From positions 186,001 to 250,000 of the forward strand of contig NZ_AULH01000007.1 of NCBI RefSeq assembly GCF_000425185.1: a stretch of 64,000 nucleotides of DNA. Direction: 5' to 3'. This document shows, piece by piece, positions 25,074 through 34,500 of this stretch (its first letter is position 1; every line of letters begins with the position of its first letter). Origin of the DNA: Pleomorphomonas koreensis DSM 23070. GTDB taxonomy: Bacteria; Pseudomonadota; Alphaproteobacteria; Rhizobiales; Pleomorphomonadaceae. The notes beneath the pieces were generated by a model. It ran no database searches. It saw only the letters and a program-made list of their open reading frames with translations, and had not been told where the DNA came from. Made by a program: the position numbers and the translations under genes.

Positions 25074-26060
25074 TCAGTTCATCGCGGTCTTGAGGACGGC
25101 CGGGCCGGTCGAGGCGGTGACCGCCACGATACCGGCGCCGGTGACGACGCCCTGCACGGTGCGCTTCGACTGCTCGTTCATGACGGAAACGAGGTCGCCC
25201 TTGGCGCCGTCGCCGAGGGCGCGGCCGCGGGCGTTGAGCGTCAGGCCGGGGCGGGAATACTGCAGCGTGACGACGTCGCCGCGCAGGATGACGCGCGGCG
25301 GCTCGACGTCGGCCGACGCGATCGCCTCGCCGGCCCTGAGCGGACGCTTGGCGGCCATGTCGATCAGTTCGTTTGCGTCGAGGATCGCCGAGCCGGGCAC
25401 GCGCCGCGTCTCGATGCGGACGACGGCGACGTCGGCGGCATGGATGACGTCGCGGCGGTCGACCGGCCGGTTCAGCACCGGCACGGCGATGGTCTCGACG
25501 GCGCGGCCGGTGAGCGCCAGCGTCTGCTCGCCGTCGCCGACGTCGATCGCCACGGTGGCGTTGAAGCGGCCGGAGCCGGACTGAAGGAAGAAGTCGGACA
25601 GCACGGCCGGCGCGGCGGCGGCGGCATTGGCGGCGACCGGAGCGATGCTGCCGTCGAGGCTGACGTCGAGGGTCTCGACGGCGACACCCAGACGGGCGGC
25701 GGCTGCCTCGGCAACGAGGCTTGTGACGGCGGCGGCATCGACCGTGACGGCGCGGCGGACCACGGCGACGCTGTCGAAGGACGGCAGGCTGTCGATGGCG
25801 AGGCCGGCGGCGACGGCCGCCTTGACCGCCTCGGCGGCCGGCAGCGCGCCGGTGACGCCGAGCGCCGGCGCCCGGAACACGGCGCGGCCGGCCAGGGCGC
25901 CGGCGCCGTCGAACAGGTCGCCGAGCGTGACGATGCCGCTGCCGACCTCGATGCGTTGCCGCAGCTCGGCCGCCGCCGCCTGATGGGTGGCGATGAAGCC
26001 GGCGGCCAGCCCGGCGAGCGCGGCGGCGAGGACGATCCGGAAGAACAGGGCGCGCATCAT
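25074..26060 (-). CDS. flgA: Flagellar P-ring assembly chaperone FlgA
   Basis: Periplasmic chaperone for FlgI, 328 residues. It has a signal peptide (about residues 1-30), an extended Ala-rich N-terminal part, and a C-terminal SAF/FlgA domain (RPVDRRDVIHAADVAVVRIETRRV, LRAGEAIASADVEPPRVILRGDVV). The start is uncertain: GTG 26072 overlaps the flgG stop, while ATG 26060 or 26057 give a cleaner signal peptide. It has the same place between flgG and flgH as in Caulobacter. Confidence 0.93.
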   Translation of the reverse strand: MMRALFFRIVLAAALAGLAAGFIATHQAAAAELRQRIEVGSGIVTLGDLFDGAGALAGRAVFRAPALGVTGALPAAEAVKAAVAAGLAIDSLPSFDSVAVVRRAVTVDAAAVTSLVAEAAAARLGVAVETLDVSLDGSIAPVAANAAAAAPAVLSDFFLQSGSGRFNATVAIDVGDGEQTLALTGRAVETIAVPVLNRPVDRRDVIHAADVAVVRIETRRVPGSAILDANELIDMAAKRPLRAGEAIASADVEPPRVILRGDVVTLQYSRPGLTLNARGRALGDGAKGDLVSVMNEQSKRTVQGVVTGAGIVAVTASTGPAVLKTAMN

Positions 26061-26068
26061 GGCCGGTC

Positions 26069-26857
26069 TCACTTGCCGAGGTTGGAGGTGGTCTGCGACA
26101 TCTGGTCGGCGGCGCTGATGATGCGGGAATTCATCTCGTAGGCCCGCTGCGCCGAGATCAGCGACGACAACTCGCTCACCGCCTCGACGTTGGAGCTTTC
26201 GAGATAGCCCTGCAGCAGTGTGCCGTAGCCGGCGTCGCCGGGGCTGCCGGTCTGGGCGGGGCCGCTCGATGCGGTTTCCAGGAACAGGTTGTCGCCCATC
26301 GGCTCAAGGCCGTTCTTGTTGACGAAGCGGGCGAGTTCGATCTGGCCGAGCACCGTCATGGAACTGTCGTTGCCGATCTTGGCCTGCACCTGCCCGGTGT
26401 TGGAGATGGTGAGACCGCTGGCATTCTGCGGCACGGTGATGGCCGGCTGAACAGTATAGCCGTCGGCGGTGACCAGCGTGCCGGTGGAATCAAGCTCGAA
26501 AGAGCCGTCGCGGCTGTAGGCGGTGCGGCCATCGGGCAGGGTAATCTGGAAGAAGCCCTCGCCGCGGATGGCCACGTCCTTTTCGTTGCCGGTGGATTCG
26601 GGATCGCCCTGGGTCATGTTGCGCGGCGTCGCCACGACGCGGACGCCCGAGCCGAGCTGCACGCCGGCCGGCACCTGGGTACCGGCGTCCGAGGTGCTCG
26701 ACCCCTGGCGGCGCAGCGTCTGATAGAGCAGATCCTGGAAATTGGCGCGCTGGCTCTTGTAGCCGGTGGTGCGCATGTTGGCGATGTTGTTGGAGATGAC
26801 CGAGACGTTGGTCTCCTGGGCCTTCATGCCCGTGGCGGCGATGGTCAGAGCTTTCAT
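26069..26857 (-). CDS. flgG: Flagellar distal rod protein FlgG
   Basis: Distal rod subunit, 262 residues, the usual length. The N terminus has MKALTIAATGMKAQETNVSV and NIANMRTTGYKSQRANFQDLLYQ. The C terminus has LESSNVEAVSELSSLISAQRAYEMNSRIISAADQM, the strict FlgG ending. It follows flgF by 16 bp. Confidence 0.98.
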   Translation of the reverse strand: MKALTIAATGMKAQETNVSVISNNIANMRTTGYKSQRANFQDLLYQTLRRQGSSTSDAGTQVPAGVQLGSGVRVVATPRNMTQGDPESTGNEKDVAIRGEGFFQITLPDGRTAYSRDGSFELDSTGTLVTADGYTVQPAITVPQNASGLTISNTGQVQAKIGNDSSMTVLGQIELARFVNKNGLEPMGDNLFLETASSGPAQTGSPGDAGYGTLLQGYLESSNVEAVSELSSLISAQRAYEMNSRIISAADQMSQTTSNLGK

Positions 26858-26873
26858 GTCAGGTCACTCCGGA

Positions 26874-27617
26874 TCAGGCATTGACCGAGCCGAGGCGTTC
26901 GATCGCCCGGCTGCTGGTGTCGTTCTGCTGCTTGACCAGGTTGGAGATGCGTTCATAGGCCCGCTGGACGTCCAGCATGGCGGTGAGTTCCTGGACGCCC
27001 GAGACGTTGGATTTCTCGAGGGCGCCCTGGCGGACGCGGACGTAGGCGGGCGCCTGCGGCGCCGCGCTGGCCGAGTAGAGGTTGTCGCCGTCCTTGGCGA
27101 GCACCGTGGTGTCGGGGAAGTCGGCGATCCGGAGCTTGCCTTTCAGGCCGGCGCTCGAGGAGATGGTGCCGTCGCGGGCGACGGCGATGTTGGTTTCCTC
27201 GGCGCCGAAGGTGACCTCGCCGCCGTCGGCGAGCACCGGCTTGCCGTCGGAGGTGACGAGGCGTCCGGTGCTGTCGATGGCGAAGTCGCCGGCGCGGGTG
27301 TAGCGCTCGCCGGCCGGCGTGCCGACCACGAAGAAGCCGCTGTCGCCCTCGATCGCCACGTCGAGGTCGTTGCCGGTGACTTCCACCGAGCCGGCGGAGA
27401 AGTCGTGCACGGTGGCCAGCTCGCGGACGAAGCGGTTGTCGCGGTCGCGGCGGGGAAACAGCGTCGCCGACGCCTTCGGCATGGTCGTCTCCTCGAAGTC
27501 GAGCGAGACGCGCTTGAAGCCGGCGGTATCCATGTTGGCGACGTTGTTGGCGATGACGTCCAGCTTGCGCCGGAGCGCAATCTGACCCGACAGCGCCACC
27601 AGAGTTGCATTCTGCAT
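26874..27617 (-). CDS. flgF: Flagellar proximal rod protein FlgF
   Basis: Rod subunit, 247 residues. It has VALSGQIALRRKLDVIANNVANMDTAGFKR at the N terminus and a C terminus with LEKSNVSGVQELTAMLDVQRAYERIS. It starts the flgF-flgG-flgA-flgH operon. A sigma-54 promoter is 70 bp upstream, with a FlbD-like site a further 86 bp away, shared with the divergent fliL promoter. Confidence 0.95.
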   Translation of the reverse strand: MQNATLVALSGQIALRRKLDVIANNVANMDTAGFKRVSLDFEETTMPKASATLFPRRDRDNRFVRELATVHDFSAGSVEVTGNDLDVAIEGDSGFFVVGTPAGERYTRAGDFAIDSTGRLVTSDGKPVLADGGEVTFGAEETNIAVARDGTISSSAGLKGKLRIADFPDTTVLAKDGDNLYSASAAPQAPAYVRVRQGALEKSNVSGVQELTAMLDVQRAYERISNLVKQQNDTSSRAIERLGSVNA

Positions 27618-27686
27618 GGCAGATCGTTCCCAAGTCCTGACCGGACGGCGTCACGCTCCCCAGCGGCACCGCCCGCTGTGGATATC

Positions 27687-27701
27687 GCAGGGAACGTGCC
27701 A
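27687..27701 (-). promoter_or_regulatory. Sigma-54 promoter of flgF
   Basis: Minus-strand TGGCAC-GTTCC-CTGC, with GG and GC 10 bp apart and one mismatch to the consensus TTGC block. It is 70 bp before the flgF start. Confidence 0.8.
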
Positions 27702-27786
27702 ACCGGCGAGGTGTTGGGAAACAAGGGTTTGGCGCGACAATCCTCTCCGCCGCGCCCGGCGTTTCCTGCCGGCCGGCAAGAACGGG

Positions 27787-27805
27787 CGGCAACATTTGCC
27801 GGGCC
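27787..27805 (-). promoter_or_regulatory. FlbD-like site between flgF and fliL
   Basis: Minus-strand GGCCCGGCA-N5-TGCCG, the same nine-base left arm as the site before flgE. It lies 86 bp upstream of the flgF sigma-54 element and one base from the CtrA-like box of the fliL side. Confidence 0.65.
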
Positions 27806-27806
27806 G

Positions 27807-27821
27807 TTAACCAATTATCAA
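27807..27821 (+). promoter_or_regulatory. CtrA-like box upstream of fliL
   Basis: TTAA-CCAATTA-TCAA, one mismatch to TTAA-N7-TTAA. A further GTTAAC follows at 27828-27833. fliL is a CtrA-controlled class II gene in Caulobacter, which fits. Confidence 0.55.
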
Positions 27822-27962
27822 CCAATCGTTAACTATCCTGACATCAAGCGAAACGACTGTGGGCGCCGGCAAAGAATCGTTGTCGTCGAGGAGGGGCCGA
27901 CCCATAGCTTGCCGGAGGAGGCGCTCGGCTTCCCCCGCGAATGAGAGCAGGCGCCTGAGGCC

Positions 27963-28475
27963 ATGGCCAAGACTCCGAAACCCGAAGGCGAGACGCAGGA
28001 AGGCGGCGAGGCCGGCGGTTCCTCCTCGAAGAAGAAGCTGATCATCATCGGCGGCGCGGCGGTGGCCGTGCTGCTGGTCGGCGGCGGCGCTGCCTTCTTC
28101 CTGACGGGCGGCTCGCCGGCGACGCCGGCGGTGGCCGACGTGGCGGCGGTGGAGGCGGCCTCGCAGCCGCATGCCTACTACTACGACCTGCCGATGATGA
28201 TCCTCAACCTGTCGACCGCCGACGAGCGGCCGACCTTCGTCAAGATGGAGATCGCCCTCGAGGTCAGCGACGACAAGATGCTCGAGGTGATCAAGCCCAA
28301 CCTGCCGCGCGTGCTCGACGCCTTCCAGACCTACATGCGCGAACTCCGCGCCTCCGACCTGCAAGGCTCGGCCGGCCTGTTCCGCCTGAAGGAAGAGTTG
28401 CAGCGGCGCGTCAACATCGCGGTCTATCCGGCCCGCGTCGACGACGTGCTCTTCAAGAACGTCATCGTGCAATAG
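27963..28475 (+). CDS. fliL: Flagellar basal body-associated protein FliL
   Basis: A single-span inner-membrane protein, 170 residues, that encircles stators and supports torque. It has a polar, Gly-rich N-terminal tail, a transmembrane helix at about 23-47, and a periplasmic domain containing YYYDLPMMILNLSTADERPTF and LQRRVNIAVYPARVDDVLFKNVIVQ, typical of FliL. It starts the run fliL-fliM-DUF6468-motE with tight spacing. The upstream region is shared with flgF. Confidence 0.95.
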   Translation: MAKTPKPEGETQEGGEAGGSSSKKKLIIIGGAAVAVLLVGGGAAFFLTGGSPATPAVADVAAVEAASQPHAYYYDLPMMILNLSTADERPTFVKMEIALEVSDDKMLEVIKPNLPRVLDAFQTYMRELRASDLQGSAGLFRLKEELQRRVNIAVYPARVDDVLFKNVIVQ

Positions 28476-28486
28476 GGATGTCGAGC

Positions 28487-29707
28487 ATGGCTGGCGACGA
28501 CGACGATCTTTCGGCCGACTGGGGCGCGGCACTGGCCGAGCAGCGGGCCGACAGCGGCGACGAGATGGACGATCTCGCCGCCGAATGGGGCGCCGCGCTG
28601 GAAGAGCAGGGCGTCGAGAACGCCGACGCGGTGGCCGCCCAGTGGGCGGCGATGATCGACGACAACGATTCCGAGCTGGACGCGTCGAGCCGCGGCGCCG
28701 ACCGCGTGCTCAACCAGGAGGAAATCGACAACCTCCTCGGCTTCAATGTCGAGGATCACGTCTCCAGCGACCAGAGCGGCATCCGCTCGCTGGTCAACTC
28801 GGCGCTCGTCTCCTACGAACGCCTGCCGATGCTGGAGATCGTCTTCGACCGTTTCGTGCGTGAGACGACGACGACGCTCCGCAACTTCACCTCCGACAAC
28901 GTCGAGGTGTCGCTCGACGGCATCTCGTCGGTGCGTTTCGGCGACTATCTCAACTCGATCCCGCTGCCGGCCATTCTCTCCGTGGTCAAGGCCGAGCAAT
29001 GGGACAACTACGGGCTGATGACCGTCGATTCGTCGCTGATCTACTCGATCATCGACGTGCTGCTGGGCGGCGGTCGCGGCACCACGGCGATCCGCGTCGA
29101 GGGGCGGCCCTACACCACCATCGAGATGAACCTCGTCCGGCGGATGATCGACCTGCTGCTCGCTGATTGCGAGAAGGCATTCGCCCCGCTCACCCAGATC
29201 AACTTCACGCTGGAGCGCCTTGAGACCAACCCGCGCTTCGCGCCGATCTCGCGACCGGCCAACGCCTGCATCCTGATCCAGTTCCGCGTCGACATGGAAG
29301 ACCGCGGCGGCCTTGTCGAGATGCTGCTGCCCTATGCGACCATCGAGCCCATCCGCAACCTTCTGTTGCAGATGATCATGGGCGAGAAGTTCGGCCGCGA
29401 CAACATCTGGGAAAGCCACCTCGCCACCGAGATCTACAACGCCGACATCGAGGTCGACGCCGTGCTGGTGGAGGAGGAACTGCCGCTGTCCATGGTGATG
29501 GACCTCGAGGTGGGGCAGACGCTGCTGTTCGGCGTGTCGCCCGACGATCCCGTGGCCATCAAGTGCGGCGACGTGCACATCACCTCGGGCAACATCGGCC
29601 GGCTCGGCGACAAGGTATCGGTGAAGATCAACAGGAATCTCAAGCGGCCGCGCATGACGCTGGCCGCCTTCGAGCGGGCGGTTCAGAAGGAGATGCAGAA
29701 CACATGA
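28487..29707 (+). CDS. fliM: Flagellar motor switch protein FliM with extended N terminus
   Basis: C-ring switch component, 406 residues. Residues about 75 onward are standard FliM (LNQEEIDNLLGF, then LEIVFDRFVRETTTTLRNFT, the middle domain and a FliN-like C-terminal domain). The first 60 residues are unusual: three copies of an acidic Trp motif, LSADWGAALAEQ, LAAEWGAALEEQ and VAAQWAAMIDDN, at about 8-19, 30-41 and 49-60. A similar WAEALSEQ occurs once in E. coli FliN. ATG 28487 has GGG nine bases upstream; ATG 28478 would add three residues. The stop overlaps the next gene by ATGA. Confidence 0.95.
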   Translation: MAGDDDDLSADWGAALAEQRADSGDEMDDLAAEWGAALEEQGVENADAVAAQWAAMIDDNDSELDASSRGADRVLNQEEIDNLLGFNVEDHVSSDQSGIRSLVNSALVSYERLPMLEIVFDRFVRETTTTLRNFTSDNVEVSLDGISSVRFGDYLNSIPLPAILSVVKAEQWDNYGLMTVDSSLIYSIIDVLLGGGRGTTAIRVEGRPYTTIEMNLVRRMIDLLLADCEKAFAPLTQINFTLERLETNPRFAPISRPANACILIQFRVDMEDRGGLVEMLLPYATIEPIRNLLLQMIMGEKFGRDNIWESHLATEIYNADIEVDAVLVEEELPLSMVMDLEVGQTLLFGVSPDDPVAIKCGDVHITSGNIGRLGDKVSVKINRNLKRPRMTLAAFERAVQKEMQNT

Positions 29708-30177
29708 CCTCCGGCCTCAATCTCGGCGTGGCGATCGAGGTCGTCGTTGCCGTCCTTCTCGCGCTCACCATCGTCTATTGCGCCATCCTCAACCGCCGCC
29801 TGACCCGTCTCAGGGCCGACGAGGAGGTGCTGCGCGCCACCATTTCCGAGCTGATCACCGCCACCGAGATCGCCGAGCGGGCCATCCTCGGCCTGAAGGC
29901 GACCGCCTCCGAATGCGAGCGGGCGCTGGGCGGCCGCATGCTGGCCGCCGAGACGCTGCTCGGTGATCTCGACCAGCGGCTCACCGCCGGCAACGAGATC
30001 GTCAAGCGGATCGGCGCCATCGTCGGCGCGGCGCGGAACGGCGCGATGGCGCCAATGGCCGAGACCGAGCCGGAGCCGGCGCGCGAAAGCACGGCGCGCA
30101 ATCTCAAGGCAGCCGCCGAGGCGGCGGCGGAGCGTCTGTCGGCGCTGAGGCGCGGCAAGCGGGAGGCCGCTGCGTGA
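29704..30177 (+). CDS. DUF6468 membrane-anchored coiled-coil protein
   Basis: A 157-residue protein with one N-terminal transmembrane helix (about 8-30) and a long helical cytoplasmic part with heptad-like spacing (RLTRLRADEEVLRATISELI to RLTAGNEIVKRIGAI). It matches the small DUF6468-type family found next to fliM and motE in alphaproteobacterial flagellar clusters; the role is unknown. It overlaps both neighbours by 4 bp (ATGA and GTGA), so its synthesis is coupled to FliM and MotE. A motor or stator-assembly role is inferred only from position. Confidence 0.8.
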   Translation: MTSGLNLGVAIEVVVAVLLALTIVYCAILNRRLTRLRADEEVLRATISELITATEIAERAILGLKATASECERALGGRMLAAETLLGDLDQRLTAGNEIVKRIGAIVGAARNGAMAPMAETEPEPARESTARNLKAAAEAAAERLSALRRGKREAAA

Positions 30178-31448
30178 ACAGGATCCGCCTGCTCCCGCTG
30201 GTGCTGATCGCCGTCACGGCCTTGCTCGCCGTGAAGGTGCTCGGCTTCGTGATGGGAGTGGAGCCTTTCGCGGTCGGTCCGCAGCCGGCGGTCGCCTCGG
30301 GCGGCGAGGCGGAAGGCCATGGCGAGGTGGCGGCCGATCCGAGTCCCACCGCCGACACGTCGGCGGTCGACCGGCTGACGGCGCCCGTCGATCTGGCCGG
30401 CGAATACAAGAAGCTGAAGGCCGAGCAGGAGAAGGATGCGGCCGGCCACGGTGGCGGCCATGGCGAGGCGCCGGCCGAAGGGCACGGCGAGGCGGCTCCC
30501 GCCGCGGAAACGCCGGCCGAGGGCGCGCCTCCGGCCGCGGAAACGCCGGCCGCCGACGGCCACGGTGACGCTCCGGCGGCCGACGCTGCCCATGGAGAGC
30601 CGCCGGCGACCTCCGGCGGCGATGCCGCCGCTCCGGCCGAAGATGTCGCTCCGGCCGAGGAAAAGCCGGCTGCCAATGCGCAGGGAGAGGCCAAGCCGGC
30701 TGCCGACGCGCAGGGAGAGGCCGAACCGGCCGCCGACGCGCATGGAGAGGCCAAGCCGGCCGATGGCGGGCACGGCGGCAACGCGCACGGCGCCAAGGGC
30801 AAGAGCGACGTCTACACCGAGCGGCCGAAGGAATATTCGCCGCCGATCGGCTCGTCGGAGCGCGCCATCCTGGAGGGTCTCGCCACCCGGCGCGACGATC
30901 TCGACAAGCGCGAGCACGACCTCGACCTGCGGGCCAAGCTGCTGGAGGCGGCGGAAAAGCGCCTCTCCGATCGCTTGAACCAGTTGCAGTCGATCGAGAC
31001 GCAACTCGGCGGCGGCGCCAACGCGCCGGCCGCCCCGTCCGCGCCGGGGACGCCGCCGGCCGGCAGTCAGGCGGCGGGTAACGGTCAGGCGGCCGGCGGG
31101 GCACCGGCGGCCATGGACGACAAGCTGGCGGCGCTGGTGTCGCTCTACGAGAGCATGAAGCCGAAGGCTGCCGCCGCCGTGTTCGACAAGCTCGACGGCG
31201 ACACGCTGCTCGAACTGGCCGAGCACATGAACCCGCGCAAGCTGTCGCCGATCGTTGCCGCCATGGATCCGGACAAGGCCAGCCGCATCACCAACATGAT
31301 GATCGGCGCCCGCGAGGCGCAGAAGCGCGTGGTCGTCCAGGTCGAGCAGACGACGGCCGTCGCCGACCCCACCCCGTCGCCGGGCGAGTCGCCGCCGACC
31401 GACGCCTCGCAGCTGCCGCAGATCATGCCGGCGCCCTCCGGCCGCTGA
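30174..31448 (+). CDS. MotE-family protein with long Ala/Pro/His-rich linker
   Basis: A 424-residue protein. It has a transmembrane/signal segment (5-29), a very long low-complexity linker (about 40-215) rich in Ala, Pro, Glu and HG pairs, and a coiled coil (about 226-285: ERAILEGLATRRDDLDKREHDL). The C-terminal MgtE_N/MotE-like domain (about 312-385) contains YESMKPKAAAAVFDKLDGD and MNPRKLSPIVAAMDPDKAS. In Sinorhizobium, MotE is a periplasmic chaperone for MotC. The linker includes three 30-bp tandem repeats. The GTG start overlaps the upstream stop. Partner candidates are the adjacent DUF6468 protein and the large secreted protein downstream. Confidence 0.85.
   Translation: MNRIRLLPLVLIAVTALLAVKVLGFVMGVEPFAVGPQPAVASGGEAEGHGEVAADPSPTADTSAVDRLTAPVDLAGEYKKLKAEQEKDAAGHGGGHGEAPAEGHGEAAPAAETPAEGAPPAAETPAADGHGDAPAADAAHGEPPATSGGDAAAPAEDVAPAEEKPAANAQGEAKPAADAQGEAEPAADAHGEAKPADGGHGGNAHGAKGKSDVYTERPKEYSPPIGSSERAILEGLATRRDDLDKREHDLDLRAKLLEAAEKRLSDRLNQLQSIETQLGGGANAPAAPSAPGTPPAGSQAAGNGQAAGGAPAAMDDKLAALVSLYESMKPKAAAAVFDKLDGDTLLELAEHMNPRKLSPIVAAMDPDKASRITNMMIGAREAQKRVVVQVEQTTAVADPTPSPGESPPTDASQLPQIMPAPSGR
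30663..30752 (+). repeat. 30-bp tandem repeat in the motE linker
   Basis: Three in-frame units encoding KPAANAQGEA, KPAADAQGEA and EPAADAHGEA, with a decayed fourth unit (KPADGGHGGN) after them. Such repeats readily change copy number. Confidence 0.85.
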
Positions 31449-31576
31449 GGCCGGTATCCGGCCGGCATTTTCCCGGCGATCCGCTGGTTTCGCAGACGCA
31501 AGTAACCGCACATTAAGCGCGCACGCCCTAGGATTCCGGGAGCGCCGGCGTATCCCGGCGCGCTCGGGGTGTGTTC

Positions 31577-34500
31577 ATGCGTTGTGCCCGGTTGGTCCGC
31601 GAGGCCGCGTTGCGTATCCGGTCGTCGGCCCGTCTCCTGGCCGCCGCCCTGGCGCTGTGCCTCGTCGCGGCCGGCGCTCCAGGCGCCGTCCGGGCCGAGC
31701 AGGCGGCCGAGCCGGTCAAGGTCGACTACGAGGCCCGGCCGAATTTCGGCCGCATGGTGCTGACCTTTCCCAACCTCAATCTCCTGCCGCCGCACAAGGT
31801 GACGTCGGACAGCGGTGTGCTGGTCATCCAGTTCGACCAGCCGGTTGCCCTCAATGCCGAGGCGGCCGTGGTGCGCCTGGCCAATTATGTGCTGATCGTG
31901 CGCACTGACCCCGACAACCTCGGCGTGCGCATGGCGCTGGCCCGCTCGGTCAAGATCAACGTCATGGAGGCGGGGCCGCAGCTGTTCGTCGATTTCCTGC
32001 CCGGCACCTGGAAGGGCGAGCCGCCGCGCCTGCCCGACCAGGTGGTGGCCGACCTCGCCAAGAAGGCCGACGAGATGGCCAAGGTGGCGGCCGAGGCGCA
32101 ACGGATGATCGCCGAGGCCGAGAAGCCGATCCGCCTCGACGTGTCGGCGGCGCGGGCGCCGACCTTCAGCCGCCTGACCTTCAAATGGAATGTGCCGTTC
32201 GAGGTGGATTTCCGCCGTACCGACCTCGGCGTCGACCTCAAGTTCAACCGCGTGGCGACGCCGGACATCGCGGCGATTCGCGCCGATCCGCCGCCTTTCA
32301 TCAACGATATCACCGCCGAGCAGGGTGAGGGCGGCGTGGTCGTCCATGTGCTGGCCGACAACGTCGCCGACGTGCGTGCCTACAAGGACGGCGACAGCTA
32401 CGTGGTCGACGTGCGCGGCCCGGACAATCCGGCCGCCATGACGCCGCTCGACCGCGCCCTGCAGGCGGCCGTCGCGCCGCTGCCGGCGGTTCCTCCCGGC
32501 GCCAAGCAGGCGGTGAGCGCCGCTGGCGCCGACGCGTCGGCGCATGGTGAGCCGCCGGCCGCCGCCGATGCCGTCGCCCCGGCCCATGACGAAGCACCGG
32601 CCGTCGCGGTCGAGCACGCCGCTCCCGTGCAGGCTCCGGCCGATCAATCGGCGCCGCCGTCCACCGAGACCGCAGCCGCCGAGCAGCCGGCCCCCGAGCA
32701 ACCGGCAGCCGCGCCGCCGGCCGACGCGCCGGCGCGGCCGGTGATCATCGCCGCGCCGGACAAGCCGCGCGAGGACATCGCCGAGCTGCCGGAAAACGCC
32801 GTGGCGCGGGCGCTGGTCGACGGCGTCATCCGCGTCGAATCCGAGCGCGTCGGACAGGCCGTGCACATCACCTTCCCCTACAAGAAGGAAGTCGGCGCGG
32901 CGCTGTTCATGCGCGACAACACGCTCTGGATGGTGTTCGACGACGCGGCGCCGATCGACGCCGCCACGCTCCAGGACGCCTTCGTCGGTTTCGCCCGCAG
33001 CATCGAGCCGACGACGCTCGACGGCGCCCAGCTGATCCGCATCGAGATGACCGAACGCTTCGTGTCGACGCTGAGCCCGGACGGCCCCAAATGGGTGATG
33101 ACGATCGGCGAACTGGTCACCGATCCCACAAGGCCGCTGTCGATCGGCCGGCAGGTGCACCCCGACGGCAGCAAGTCGCTCGACATTCCCTTCGGCCCGG
33201 TGTCGCGCATCCACCGGCTGACCGACCCGCAGAGCGGCGACGCCGTCATCGTGGTGACCGGCAAGGGGCAGGCGCGCGGCCTCGTCAAGCCGCACGGCTT
33301 CACCGAGTTCGACGCGCTCGCCTCGATCCACGGCATCGCCGTGGTGCCGAAAGTCGACGATCTCGCGGTCAACTCCGACGGCATCCTGGTGTCGATCACC
33401 CGGCCGGGGGGGCTTGCGGTGTCGACCTTCGCCGAGGAGAAGAAGGCGACGCTGTTCGACCTGCCGGCGGCGCTCGGCTCGTCGGTGGCGCGCAAGGCGG
33501 CTTTCATCGACTTCGGCGATGCCCGCGATCTCAATCCGGCCGGCTACTGGGCCGGCCGCCACAAGCTGATGACCGCCATCACCCAGGCGCGCGAGATGCC
33601 CGAGCGCATCGACGGCTGGTACAAGACGGCGACCTTCGCACTTGCCGAGGGCCTCGGACCGGAAACCACCGGCGTGCTCGATCTCATCGGCAAGCTGGCG
33701 CCGGAAGAGACGGCGTCGAGCCGCATGGCGGCGCTGCGGGCCGGCGGCGAATTCTTCACCTACCGACCCGAGCAGACGCTGAAGCTGCTTGATCGGCGCG
33801 AGTTCGACGGCAGCCCCGATGCGGCGGTGTGGAAGGCGATGGCGCTCTCCGACCTCGGCCGCCACGACGAGGCGGCGGCCGAGTTCGCCAAGGGCGATCC
33901 GGTGATCGGCAGCTTTCCGCCGGTGATCCAGCGCCGCTACGCGCTGAGCCATATCGCCTCGGCGATCGACCTCAAGGACTACACCACGGCGCGCGATCTT
34001 CTGGCGCGGCTCGATCCGACCAGTCTCAGCGTCGACGAGCGGGCGCGGCTCGACCTTCTCAACGCCCTGGCACGCGACGCGGCCGGCCACGCCATGGACG
34101 CGGTGGCGCTGCTCTCCAACATCGTGCGTGAGCGGCAGGGGCCGGTCGCCGCCGAGGCCACCTACCGGCTGGTGCAGCTGCAGCGGCGCGAGGGCCTGAT
34201 CACCCTCGACCAGGGAATCGACCGGCTGGAACAGCTGGCCGTCTCCTGGCGCGGCGACGAACTGGAGCTGAAGACGCTGCGTCTGCTCGGCCAGTATGCC
34301 ATCGAGCGCGGCAACTACCGCCGCGCCTTCGAGGTGATGCGGGTCGCCGAACAGGTCAATCCCAAGTCGACCACCTCGCGGCAGATGACCGAGGAGATGC
34401 AGTCGGCCTTCTCGCAGATCTTCCTCGACAAGAAGAACTCCGATCTCAGCCCGGTGCAGGCGCTGTCGCTCTACTACGACTATCGCGAGCTGACGCCGAG

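Noticed and set aside
31145-34090. 981-codon minus-strand frame opposite the large secreted protein
   Set aside because: Low-complexity composition, no ribosome site, and the sense frame has a signal peptide and TPR-like pattern.
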